Shown here: positions 17,900 to 25,819 of the stretch, in pieces | Position numbering within the stretch: position 1 is the stretch's first letter | Layout of the letters: each line of letters opens with the position of its first letter | Source: Sphingobium naphthae | Lineage (GTDB): Bacteria; Pseudomonadota; Alphaproteobacteria; Sphingomonadales; Sphingomonadaceae | NCBI RefSeq assembly: GCF_020782235.1 | Contig: NZ_JAJGNO010000006.1 | Location: 124,001-188,000, forward strand | DNA: 64,000 nucleotides | Direction of reading: 5' to 3' | Program-made: the position numbers and the translations under genes | Notes under the pieces: model-generated | What the model was told of the DNA's origin: nothing | Databases searched by the model: none | Seen by the model: only the letters and a program-made list of their open reading frames with translations

Positions 17900-19861
17900 C
17901 TAGAGCCGGTCGACGGGCGGCGAGAAATAGATCATCCCGTTCTGGCGCGACGGCGCGCGCACGCTGTTCACGGCGCGGGCCAGCTCGGCCTGGCGGAACG
18001 GCTTGTCCAGCCGGGGGCGGCTGCTGGCGTGGGGCGGCAATTCCGCAAAGCCGGTGATGATGATGACGGGCAGGCCCGGATGGGCTTGCTCGATCGCGTC
18101 GGCCAGTTGCGCGCCGGTCATGCCGGGCATGGCATGATCCGTCACCACCATATCGACACGGGACTGTTGCAGCATGCGCAGGGCGTCGGTCGCGCTGCCG
18201 GCCTGGAAGACGGTATGGCCCAGATCCTCCAGCATGCCCGCCGTGTTCATCAGCACAAGATTATCATCGTCCACCGCCAGGATGACCAGCGGCGTTTCCG
18301 CTTCCTCCGTCGACTCCATGTCGCTGTCGACCGCATCTTCCGCCGCATGCTGCGACACCGGCAGCCACAGCGAGACGGTGGTGCCCAGGCCGACCACGCT
18401 TTCGATCGTCAACGCCCCGCCGCATTGTTCGGCAAAGCCATGGACCATCGACAGTCCCAGGCCCGTCCCCTTGCCCACGCCCTTGGTCGTGAAGAAGGGT
18501 TCGCGCGCGCGTTCCAGCGTCGCTGCGTCCATGCCCTCGCCGTCGTCGACCACCGACAGCTTGACATAGGCGCCGGCGCCGAGGCCCGGCAATGCGCCCT
18601 CTGCGGTGAGCATCTCGCTCGCTTCGATGATGATGCGGCCGCCCTCCGGCATGGCGTCGCGGGCGTTGACGGCCAGGTTCAGCAGCGCCAGTTCCAGTTG
18701 CGCAGGGTCGGCATAAGCGGGCGGAAGGTTGGCGGGAAAGAGCGTGTCGATGGTCACGCTCGGGCCGATCGTGCTCTGCAGCATGTCGGCCATGCCCTGC
18801 ACCAGCCCCAGGCAGTCGACGCTTTGCAGCTTCAGTTCCTGCCGGCGCGCAAAGGCCAGCATGCGTTGGGTGAGCGTTGCGCCCCTCTCGGCGGCGGCCA
18901 TGGCGTTGTCGAGGAAGCGCTCCACCTCGCCCCCGCTGGCGAGGCGCATGCGCGCCAGGTCCAGGCTGCCGACGATCACCGCCAGCAGATTGTTGAAATC
19001 ATGCGCCACCCCGCCGGTCAGCTTGCCGATGGCGTCCATCTTCTGCGCCTGCATGATGGCGACGCGCGCATCCTCCAGCGCCTGCTGCGATTCCCGCCTT
19101 TCGGTCAGGTCGCGCGTGACCTTGGCGAAGCCGATCAGCTTGCCGGTGGAATCGCGGATCGCATCGATGACCGCATTGGCCCAAAAGCGCGTCCCGTCCT
19201 TGCGGATGCGCCAGCCTTCCGATTCATAGCGGCCGTCGCGCTCCGCGCCGTGCAGCGCGCGCGAGGGCAGGCCGGCGATCCGGTCCTCCTCGGTATAGAA
19301 GCGGGCGAAATTCTCGCCCAATATCTCCTCGGCCTTATAGCCCTTGGCTCGTTCCGCGCCGCTGTTCCAGCTGGTGATCGTGCCGACCGGATCGAGCATG
19401 TAGATGGCATAATCGGTGACGCTCTCCACCAGCATGCGGAACCGTTCCTCGCTCTTGCGCAGCGCCTCCTGCGCCGCGCGGCGATCGGTTAGGTCGCGCG
19501 TGACCTTGGCGAAGCCGATCAGCTGGCCGGATGGATCGCGGATCGGGTCGATGACGACATTGGCCCAGAAATGCGTGCCATCCTTGCGCACGCGCCAGCC
19601 TTCCGCTTCGAACCGGCCCTCCTGCTCGGCGGTGGCGAGTGCGAGCGCAGGGATGCCGGCGGCCTGATCCTGCGGCGTATAGAAGCGCGAGAAATGCTCG
19701 CCGATGATCTCTTCGGCCTCATAGCCTTTGAACCGGCGCGCGCCCGCGTTCCAGCTGACGATCTGGCCGCCTAGATCCAGCATGAAGATCGCGTAATCAG
19801 TAACGCTCTGGACCAGGAGCTCGAAGCGATTGCCGCTATAGTCCGACGAAGCAGTGTTCAT
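17900..19861 (-). CDS. Soluble hybrid histidine kinase: PAS-PAS-HisKA-HATPase-REC
   Basis: 653 residues without membrane segments. Two PAS domains (about 13-124 and 141-252) are strikingly alike, shifted by 128 residues: both contain SVTDYAI, FxRFYT and a shared IGFAKVTRDLT end. Next come the phospho-acceptor helix GGVAHDFNNLL (H287), an ATPase domain with NLAVNARDAMPEGG, DDGEGM and GKGTGLGLSMV, and a C-terminal receiver with VTDHAMPGM (D575) and a DKPF lysine. It senses a cytoplasmic signal through the PAS pair and relays to its own receiver and probably another partner. The ligand and output are unknown; no response regulator is adjacent. Confidence 0.93.
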   Translation of the reverse strand: MNTASSDYSGNRFELLVQSVTDYAIFMLDLGGQIVSWNAGARRFKGYEAEEIIGEHFSRFYTPQDQAAGIPALALATAEQEGRFEAEGWRVRKDGTHFWANVVIDPIRDPSGQLIGFAKVTRDLTDRRAAQEALRKSEERFRMLVESVTDYAIYMLDPVGTITSWNSGAERAKGYKAEEILGENFARFYTEEDRIAGLPSRALHGAERDGRYESEGWRIRKDGTRFWANAVIDAIRDSTGKLIGFAKVTRDLTERRESQQALEDARVAIMQAQKMDAIGKLTGGVAHDFNNLLAVIVGSLDLARMRLASGGEVERFLDNAMAAAERGATLTQRMLAFARRQELKLQSVDCLGLVQGMADMLQSTIGPSVTIDTLFPANLPPAYADPAQLELALLNLAVNARDAMPEGGRIIIEASEMLTAEGALPGLGAGAYVKLSVVDDGEGMDAATLERAREPFFTTKGVGKGTGLGLSMVHGFAEQCGGALTIESVVGLGTTVSLWLPVSQHAAEDAVDSDMESTEEAETPLVILAVDDDNLVLMNTAGMLEDLGHTVFQAGSATDALRMLQQSRVDMVVTDHAMPGMTGAQLADAIEQAHPGLPVIIITGFAELPPHASSRPRLDKPFRQAELARAVNSVRAPSRQNGMIYFSPPVDRL

Positions 19862-19901
19862 CTATTCCCCGATCAGCCCCGCCGATATGTGGCATGAGCC
19901 C

Positions 19902-19917
19902 TTTTGCTAGCGCAAAA
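19902..19917. promoter_or_regulatory. Palindrome TTTTGC-TAGC-GCAAAA upstream of the hybrid kinase
   Basis: Perfect 6-bp arms with a 4-base centre, 41-56 bases upstream of the kinase start in the region divergent from KDG kinase. This is a candidate operator with no assigned regulator. Confidence 0.3.
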
Positions 19918-20023
19918 CGTCGCCGGAGCGGGATCGTTCCAGATCATGCGGCGGATTGAGACGACTTGACTTGCGCGACGCCTCTGCCCACCACGCGACC
20001 GACAGTCAGGAGCAGGATGGGGC

Positions 20024-20938
20024 ATGGGCATGGGGCCAGACGCGACGATCACGGTCATTGGTGAAGCGATGCTGGAACTCAGCCGGGGCGCGGGCGACGG
20101 CTGGAACCTGCGCTATGGCGGCGATGTCATCAACACGGCGGTGCATCTGGCCCGCTTCGGCGACACGGTGCGGCTGGCGAGCGCCCTGGGATCGGACCCG
20201 ATGAGCGCAGACCTGCGCGCGCAGTGGGAGGCCGAGGGCGTGGACACGCAACTGGTGCTGGCCGCGACCGACCGTCTGCCGGGCCTCTACGCGATCGAGA
20301 CCGACGCCACGGGCGAGCGGACGTTCCATTATTGGCGCAGCGAGGCCGCGGCGCGGCGCATGTTCGCGCTGCCCGACAGCGACGCCCTGATTGCCGGCGC
20401 TGCGCAGTCTGACCTGCTCTATTTCTCGCTGATCACGCTGGCGATCCTGCCGGACGAGGGCCGCGAGGCCTTGCTGGCCTTGTGCGATCAGGTGCGGGCG
20501 CGGGGCGGACGAGTGGCGTTCGACGGCAATTATCGCGCGCGCCTCTGGGCGGACGCCGCAACGGCGCGGCACTGGCGCGACCGGGCGATCGCTCTTTGCG
20601 ACATGGGCCTGCCGACGCTGGCGGATGAAGTCGAGATGGGCGAGGCGGACGACGCCGCCGATGCCGCCGCGCGCTGGGGCGCAGGGCAGGGGCGGGAAAT
20701 CATCGTCAAGCTGGGCGGCGAAGGCTGCCTGGTCGGCGATCAAGTGGTCGCGCCGCCGCGCCGCATCGACGTGGTGGATTCCAGCGGCGCCGGCGACGCC
20801 TTCAACGCCGGCTATCTTCACGCGCGGCTGGCCGGCGCATCGCCGCAGGAAGCCGCGCTGTCGGGTCATCGCCTCGCCGGCTGGAACATCGGCCGCCGCG
20901 GCGCTATCCCTGCCAGGGACGCCGACGCGCCCTATTAA
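20024..20938 (+). CDS. kdgK: 2-dehydro-3-deoxygluconokinase (PfkB family)
   Basis: Phosphorylates 2-keto-3-deoxygluconate to KDPG, feeding the lower Entner-Doudoroff pathway that sphingomonads rely on. The 304-residue protein has the N-terminal GEAMLELSRG start of KDG kinases, the FDGNYR motif (167-172), and the PfkB signature with GAGD at 255-258, whose aspartate (D258) is the catalytic base. The start at 20024 (alternative 20030) follows AGGAG by about 11 bases. It precedes tRNA-Gly by 47 bases. Substrate choice within PfkB sugars is inferred from motif resemblance, not proven. Confidence 0.85.
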   Translation: MGMGPDATITVIGEAMLELSRGAGDGWNLRYGGDVINTAVHLARFGDTVRLASALGSDPMSADLRAQWEAEGVDTQLVLAATDRLPGLYAIETDATGERTFHYWRSEAAARRMFALPDSDALIAGAAQSDLLYFSLITLAILPDEGREALLALCDQVRARGGRVAFDGNYRARLWADAATARHWRDRAIALCDMGLPTLADEVEMGEADDAADAAARWGAGQGREIIVKLGGEGCLVGDQVVAPPRRIDVVDSSGAGDAFNAGYLHARLAGASPQEAALSGHRLAGWNIGRRGAIPARDADAPY

Positions 20939-20985
20939 GCGCCGTTGACAGCGTCCGGCGGCTGCGCCATGGACGCTGGCGCCGT

Positions 20986-21059
20986 GCGGGTGTAGCTCAA
21001 TGGTAGAGCAGCAGCTTCCCAAGCTGACGACGGGGGTTCGATTCCCCTCACCCGCTCCA
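20986..21059 (+). tRNA. tRNA-Gly (anticodon CCC)
   Basis: A 74-base cloverleaf: acceptor GCGGGTG pairs with CACCCGC, the D-arm GCTC/GAGC is intact, the anticodon loop is TTCCCAA (anticodon CCC, read GGG codons), the T-arm contains GGTTCGATTCC, and CCA is encoded at 21057-21059. Confidence 0.97.
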
Positions 21060-21071
21060 CGCCCTTTCCGA

Positions 21072-22103
21072 TCAGCTATGCCGTCGTCGGGCGAGGAAGA
21101 AGCGCAGCATTTCGCGCGAGGCGTCGGGGCCCGCCGGGTCGGTGTGGGAGGCCATGGGGTTGCCCCCGGACCAGCTATGGCCGCTGCCGTGAATGGTCCA
21201 ATCCTCCAGCAGCACCGTTCCCAACCGGTCCTGATACACGCGCCGGCTGAAGTCGCGCCCGCCATCGGACTTGCCGGGGAGCGATCGCAGCGTCAGCGGC
21301 CCCATGCCCGCGCGCTCCAGATTGTGGAGGAAGCCGCCGGCATTGGAGGGGTGGACGACCTTGTCCTGGTCGCCATGAAAGACGATGGTGGGCAACTGGC
21401 GCGGCAGCCTGGCTGTGGGCATGGCGCCCGCTTTTCCCTGCATCGCCGCCAGCGCGGCGCGCAGCGACCGGATGTCCCCGCGGGGAACGCCTGAATGGAC
21501 GCCCACCGCGACGAACAGATCGGGATAGGCCGCGCCGACGATCGCCGCCATCGCGCCTCCGGCCGAAATGCCGGCGATGTAGACGCGCGTCCGATTGCCG
21601 TTGCACAGAGTGATGACATGACGGGTGAGGGCGGCGATCATGCCGGCTTCGCCGCCCCCCCGACCTTGATTTTCCGGCGCATGCCAGTTCCAGCAGCGCG
21701 CGAAATTGGCCTTTTGCGATTGTTCGGGATAAAGCACGAGGAAGCCCAGTTCGTCGGCCAGGCGGTTCATCCGGGTGCCGGTCGCGAAATCATCGGCGGT
21801 CTGGGTGCAGCCATGCAGCATCACCACCAGCGGCAGGCGGCGGCGCGTCGATCCCGTCGGCGTGTAGAGCCGGTAGGCGAGCGGGCCATGGCGACCGTCA
21901 TGCCGTCCACTGATGAAGCTGCCCGGCGCGGGGCGCGTCGGCTTGTCGCGCGCGCCGGGGGCACGAGGCGCCTTGGCGCGCTTGCGCGCGGGCTTGGGGG
22001 ATGGGGGCGTCAGCAGGTCCTGGAATGCGAGCGCGGCCGACAGGGGGCGTCGCTTCTTCACCAGTCTTGTGGCCTTGCGCCACGTCTTCAGCAAATCGGT
22101 CAT
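21072..22103 (-). CDS. PHB-depolymerase-family esterase (catalytic domain type 1)
   Basis: A 343-residue alpha/beta hydrolase of the LpqC/PHB-depolymerase family. The lipase box GISAGG puts the nucleophile at S180, FHGDQD supplies the acid near 245, GSGHSW supplies H309, and HGCTQTADDFATGTRMN (97-113) is the typical oxyanion segment. Family members cleave short-chain polyhydroxyalkanoates or feruloyl/acetyl esters. The N-terminus is Lys/Arg-rich (about 1-70) without a convincing Sec signal, so intracellular or atypically exported. A perfect hairpin ends 12 bases before the start codon and abuts a GGGGGG ribosome site. Confidence 0.85.
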   Translation of the reverse strand: MTDLLKTWRKATRLVKKRRPLSAALAFQDLLTPPSPKPARKRAKAPRAPGARDKPTRPAPGSFISGRHDGRHGPLAYRLYTPTGSTRRRLPLVVMLHGCTQTADDFATGTRMNRLADELGFLVLYPEQSQKANFARCWNWHAPENQGRGGGEAGMIAALTRHVITLCNGNRTRVYIAGISAGGAMAAIVGAAYPDLFVAVGVHSGVPRGDIRSLRAALAAMQGKAGAMPTARLPRQLPTIVFHGDQDKVVHPSNAGGFLHNLERAGMGPLTLRSLPGKSDGGRDFSRRVYQDRLGTVLLEDWTIHGSGHSWSGGNPMASHTDPAGPDASREMLRFFLARRRHS

Positions 22104-22114
22104 GCCGTGCCCCC

Positions 22115-22136
22115 CATCATGCCCATTGGCATGATG
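22115..22136. promoter_or_regulatory. Perfect inverted repeat in the 5' leader of the PHB-depolymerase-like gene
   Basis: Nine-bp arms CATCATGCC and GGCATGATG with a CATT loop lie 12-33 bases upstream of the start codon at 22103, touching the G-run that serves as ribosome site. It could act as an operator or as an RNA hairpin limiting translation. It is also downstream of regA but lacks a T-run. Confidence 0.4.
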
Positions 22137-22174
22137 CGACTAACGTTGCCGGGCGGACAATGATCCTTGGCCCT

Positions 22175-22708
22175 TCAGCCCACTTGTCGCTTGGCAAGCT
22201 TGCGGGCGAGGGTGCGGCGGTGCATCCCCAGTCGGCGCGCGGCCTCCGAAATGTTGAACTCGCAGTCCTTGAGCACTTCGTGAATATGCTCCCATTCCAG
22301 CGTCTTGATGCTGGTGGGACGAGGCGCGAGCGGTGCGTCCGGGTTGCCGCCGGATCGTGTGAAGGCTGCTTCGATATCGTCGGTGTTCGACGGTTTGGCG
22401 AGGTAATGAGTTGCGCCGAGCTTGATCGCCTCGACCGCGGTGGCGATGCTGGCGAAGCCCGTCAGGACGACGATCAGCATGGCCGGATCGTGCGCGTGCA
22501 GCGCCTGGACGCAGGCCAGACCCGATTGCGGGCCGAGTTTCAGATCCACGACCGCAAAGCCCGGCCGGTGGCTGCCGAGAAGGGCGGTGACCGTTTCCAG
22601 GCTGTCGGCGAGCAGCACGTCATAGCCGCGCCGCTCGAACGAGCGCTTGAGCGTGCGGGCGAAGCCCTCGTCATCCTCGACGATCAGAAGCTGCTTCTCA
22701 TGCGCCAT
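22175..22708 (-). CDS. regA: Response regulator of the RegA/PrrA/ActR family
   Basis: Global redox regulator in alphaproteobacteria. 177 residues: receiver with acidic pocket E11/D12/D13, phospho-acceptor D55 (VVDLKLG) and K105 (YLAKP), a proline-containing linker, and a Fis-type helix-turn-helix at the C-terminus (NISEAARRLGMHRRTLARKL, about 155-174). The C-terminal motif is the near-invariant RegA DNA-binding helix. Its start overlaps regB by 11 bases with a strong GGAGG, so it is co-translated with its kinase as the last gene of the cyo operon. It probably controls cyo and other respiratory genes. Confidence 0.95.
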   Translation of the reverse strand: MAHEKQLLIVEDDEGFARTLKRSFERRGYDVLLADSLETVTALLGSHRPGFAVVDLKLGPQSGLACVQALHAHDPAMLIVVLTGFASIATAVEAIKLGATHYLAKPSNTDDIEAAFTRSGGNPDAPLAPRPTSIKTLEWEHIHEVLKDCEFNISEAARRLGMHRRTLARKLAKRQVG

Positions 22709-24023
22709 CGTTCACCTCCTCCAGCGCCAGGGTGGCGAACGGCAGGCGCAGCTGGATCATTGCGCCGCCATCCGCGCCATTGCTGGCGTCGACGCGCCCG
22801 CCCAGCTTGCGCACCACATTGACAACCAGGAACAGGCCCAGCCCACTGCCCTGCCGATCCTTGCTCGATCGATAGGGCTTGCCGAAATCGACCAGCATGT
22901 CCGGGCTGAAACCCCGGCCATTGTCACGGACTGCGATGTGCAGCCACTCCCGGTCGCGACTGACCATCAGGTTGATATAGGTGGCGCCGGCTTCCCGCGC
23001 ATTGTCCAGCAAATTGGTCACCGCCTGGCGAATGACCGGATCGGCGATGATGCGAGGATAGTCATGCGGGCCGAAGTCGCAGCGCAGCGGCATGTCGGGA
23101 TTGGCCCCGCGCCAATCCTGCGCGATGCCGTCGATGAAGCTGCGCACGTCGGTGACGGCGGGCGCTTCGCCGCGCGCTTCGCCGGCGGACAGGAGAATGC
23201 CGCTCAATATGCCCTTGCAGCGGCTGACCGCCGCCTGCATCTCGACGACTTCCTCGACCAGGGCGGGATGGCTGGTCACTTCGGGCATGTGCCGCCAGTC
23301 GCCCAGCACGACCGCCAGCTGCGCCAGCGGCGTGCCCAGCTCATGCGCCGCACCCGACGCCAGCAGCCCCATGCGCACGATATGCTCCTCCTCAGCCGCA
23401 TGCTGACGCAGCTGCGCCATATAGGTTTCGCGATCCTGAAGGTTGCGATTGATCCGGGTCATGAACAGGACCAGCAGCACCGCGATCATCACGAAGCAGA
23501 TCCATGTGCCCACGATGTGCAGGTCGAACAGGCGGCCTTCCAGCAACTCGCTAAGGTCGAGCGGGCGATAGGCGAAGGCCAGCGCGCCCGCGCAGATCGC
23601 GGAGACGATGACGATGCCCCAGGCGCTCCAATGATGCAGCAGCATCGCCCCCAGCGCCACCTGCACCAGATAGAGCGAGATGAAGGGATTGGTCGCCCCG
23701 CCGCTGAGGTAGAGCTGCGTCGTCAGCGCGATCACGTCGAACAGCAGCGCCAGGAACAGCTCGGCATGGCTGATATCGGTGCGGCCGCGCACGATCATCA
23801 GGCTGCCGATATTCATGCCGATGGCGATGCAGGGCACCACCAGCATCGGCAGGACGGGCAGGCGGATGCCCATGCCGAAATGCACGATCAGGATGGTGGC
23901 GACCTGGCCGGCGATGGCGATCCAGCGCAGCTGGACCAGCAGCACCATATTCTTGCGCCCGGCGGCATCGGCCGGCCAGCGGCTGGGCAGCCAGCGCGCG
24001 CGGGTCGCCGCGGGCGGGGTCAT
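22698..24023 (-). CDS. regB: Redox-sensing membrane histidine kinase of the RegB/PrrB/ActS family
   Basis: 441 residues with about six membrane helices (about 25-190) followed by H-box and ATPase domains. The quinone-sensing heptapeptide GGATNPF (108-114) matches the family GGxxNPF rule. H227 in AAHELGTPLAQL is the phosphorylation site, C269 in SRCKGIL matches the redox-active cysteine, and NLLDNAREA and GSGLGLFL form the ATP site. The kinase reads the ubiquinone pool and phosphorylates RegA. It overlaps surf1 by ATGA (24020-24023), so sensing is physically coupled to the oxidase operon whose substrate it senses. Confidence 0.95.
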   Translation of the reverse strand: MTPPAATRARWLPSRWPADAAGRKNMVLLVQLRWIAIAGQVATILIVHFGMGIRLPVLPMLVVPCIAIGMNIGSLMIVRGRTDISHAELFLALLFDVIALTTQLYLSGGATNPFISLYLVQVALGAMLLHHWSAWGIVIVSAICAGALAFAYRPLDLSELLEGRLFDLHIVGTWICFVMIAVLLVLFMTRINRNLQDRETYMAQLRQHAAEEEHIVRMGLLASGAAHELGTPLAQLAVVLGDWRHMPEVTSHPALVEEVVEMQAAVSRCKGILSGILLSAGEARGEAPAVTDVRSFIDGIAQDWRGANPDMPLRCDFGPHDYPRIIADPVIRQAVTNLLDNAREAGATYINLMVSRDREWLHIAVRDNGRGFSPDMLVDFGKPYRSSKDRQGSGLGLFLVVNVVRKLGGRVDASNGADGGAMIQLRLPFATLALEEVNDGA

Positions 24024-24745
24024 GTCCGGCGGTCGGGGGCCGTCTGTCGCATGACGATGATGTAGGCACCCACGGTCATGATCGCCAGAGCGAACCAGCT
24101 GATCGCATATTGCAGGTGGTTATTGGGGAAGCGGATGACGGTAAGCCCGCCGATCGGCAGTCGGCCCGACCGGGAGTCCGCCTGCGCGTCGATGAAATAG
24201 CTGGTGATGGCCGGCGCCAACCGGCGCGCGGCGGCGATGGCGGCGATGTCGCGTGAATACCAGCGGTCCGCCGCGGGATCGTTGGCGCGCAGGAAACCGC
24301 CGCCCGGCTCCGTCAGCCGCAACAGGCCGGTGACTCGTATTTGGCCCTGCGGCCGGTCATAGTCGGTCTTCGCCTCGGGCGGCACGAAGCCGCGATTGAC
24401 CAGCAGGACGGCGCCGCTTGGTTGTCGCAGGGGCGTGAGCACCCAATAACCGGCGCCATGGACCGTGGTCGCCTGCACCAGCGTGCTGCGGTCGTGCAGG
24501 AAAGTGCCGGTGGCGGTGACGCGGCGATATTCGTCGTCGCGGGTGGCGCGGGCGGGGGCGGGAACCGGGGCTGCGTGGACGCGCGCATCGACGCGCGCGA
24601 TCAGGTCGTGCTTCCAGCCGAGGCGCTGGACCTGCCAGGCGCCAAGGGCGCAGAAACCGGCAAACAGCAGAAGGGCGATCAGCGTCAGGCCGATCAGGAA
24701 GCCCGGGGAACGCCGGCGGCGCTCCCCGGTCTCAAAAGATGTCAC
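24020..24745 (-). CDS. SURF1 family cytochrome oxidase biogenesis protein
   Basis: A 241-residue assembly factor with one membrane helix at each end (about 13-35 and 210-230) and a periplasmic domain between. SURF1 proteins help haem insertion or assembly of haem-copper oxidases; in this operon the client is the Cyo quinol oxidase. Typical stretches are GAWQVQRLGWK near the N-terminus, LVNRGFVP in the middle and NNHLQYAISWFALA near the end. The start is GTG at 24745 in a GTGA overlap with the cyoD stop; the ATGA at its own end overlaps regB. A longer reading from 24853 would run inside cyoD and is rejected. Confidence 0.93.
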   Translation of the reverse strand: MTSFETGERRRRSPGFLIGLTLIALLLFAGFCALGAWQVQRLGWKHDLIARVDARVHAAPVPAPARATRDDEYRRVTATGTFLHDRSTLVQATTVHGAGYWVLTPLRQPSGAVLLVNRGFVPPEAKTDYDRPQGQIRVTGLLRLTEPGGGFLRANDPAADRWYSRDIAAIAAARRLAPAITSYFIDAQADSRSGRLPIGGLTVIRFPNNHLQYAISWFALAIMTVGAYIIVMRQTAPDRRT

Positions 24746-25188
24746 GGCATCTCGCTCATGTCGTTGGACAGGCGCATTTCCTGCGTGGAGCCCATGTCCA
24801 TTTCCATCTGCGGATGCGGCATCATGTTGGCGTTGAGATGATACATGACCCACATCGAACCCGACAGGACGATGACCACCAGCACGATCGTCAGCATCAT
24901 CGCCATGAAGGACCAGCCGCCTTCGACGCGGCTGTTCATGTGCAGGAAGTAGATCATGTGGACGACCACCTGCACGGCGGCGAAGGCCAGGATGATGAAG
25001 CCGGTCAGCTGCGCGTCGGCCAGCGTTCCGGTCATCACCAGCCAGAAGGGGATGGCCGTCAGGATTACCGACAGGCCAAAGCCGATCATGTAGCTGCCGA
25101 AGCTGCCATGCGATCCTTCGTCATGATGGTCGTCATGATGATCATGCCCATGTCCATGGGCATCGTGGCTATGGACAGCGTCGCTCAC
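24742..25188 (-). CDS. cyoD: Cytochrome o ubiquinol oxidase subunit IV, with His-rich and Met-rich tails
   Basis: Small accessory subunit of the Cyo complex with three membrane helices in a 148-residue chain. It starts at GTG 25188 within a GTGA overlap with cyoC. Residues 6-27 contain ten histidines interspersed with Asp and Gly. The last 27 residues contain eight methionines (MMPH, QMEMDM, EMR, DMSEM). E. coli CyoD, from memory, has only a few histidines at the start and ends soon after its NYNMMMH, so both tails are enlarged. By family topology the His tail should face the cytoplasm and the Met tail the periplasm, suggesting a copper-handling role, by inference. Confidence 0.92.
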   Translation of the reverse strand: MSDAVHSHDAHGHGHDHHDDHHDEGSHGSFGSYMIGFGLSVILTAIPFWLVMTGTLADAQLTGFIILAFAAVQVVVHMIYFLHMNSRVEGGWSFMAMMLTIVLVVIVLSGSMWVMYHLNANMMPHPQMEMDMGSTQEMRLSNDMSEMP

Positions 25189-25814
25189 CGCAGGACTCCC
25201 ATCAGATAGACAAAGGTGAAGACGCCGATCCAGATGACGTCGAGGAAGTGCCAGAACATGGAGAGGCACATCAGGCGGCGCTTGTTCGCGGGGATGAGGC
25301 CCTTCTTCGCGACCTGCACCATCAGCGTCACCAGCCAGATCGAACCGAAGGTGACGTGCAGGCCGTGGGTGCCGACCAGCGTGAAGAAGGCCGACAGGAA
25401 GGCCGAGCGCGTCGGTCCCGCGCCCTCATGGATGAGGTGCGAGAATTCGTAGAGCTCGATGAAGAGGAAGGCGCCGCCGAACAACAGGGTGACGAACAGC
25501 CAGCCCTGCGTTGCGCTGACCCGGTTCTTCTCCATCGCCAGCATGGCAAAGCCATAGGTGATGGACGAGAAGAGCAGCATCGCGGTGTTGAGCGCGATGA
25601 GGTTCAGGTCGAACAGGTCCTTGGGCCCCGGCCCGCCGGCATAGCTGCCGCCCAGCACGGCATAGGTGGCGAACAGGATGGCGAAGATGAGGCAGTCGCT
25701 CATCAGGTACATCCAGAAGCCCAGCATGGTGCTGTGGCCTTCGTGGAGGTGCGGCTCCTCGGGCAGATGATAGGCCCGAGGTTCCATGGGCGCGTTTGCA
25801 GTTGCGCTGCTCAT
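25185..25814 (-). CDS. cyoC: Cytochrome o ubiquinol oxidase subunit III
   Basis: A 209-residue five-helix membrane subunit that stabilises the catalytic subunit. The N-terminal [22 protein letters not shown] stretch (split here at the helix start), the [12 protein letters not shown] segment and the terminal [20 protein letters not shown] helix are diagnostic of CyoC/COX3. ATG 25814 lies six bases beyond the cyoB stop and is preferred over upstream in-frame starts inside cyoB. The end overlaps cyoD by GTGA. Confidence 0.95.
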   Translation of the reverse strand: MSSATANAPMEPRAYHLPEEPHLHEGHSTMLGFWMYLMSDCLIFAILFATYAVLGGSYAGGPGPKDLFDLNLIALNTAMLLFSSITYGFAMLAMEKNRVSATQGWLFVTLLFGGAFLFIELYEFSHLIHEGAGPTRSAFLSAFFTLVGTHGLHVTFGSIWLVTLMVQVAKKGLIPANKRRLMCLSMFWHFLDVIWIGVFTFVYLMGVLR

Positions 25815-25819
25815 ATGGG

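Noticed and set aside
17732..19492. 586-residue plus-strand frame opposite the hybrid kinase
   Set aside because: Shadow of the PAS kinase; composition and lack of motifs rule it out.
20949..20978. CAGCGTCC/GGACGCTG hairpin between kdgK and tRNA-Gly as a terminator
   Set aside because: Loop is long, no T-run follows, and the tRNA promoter must lie in the same short gap.
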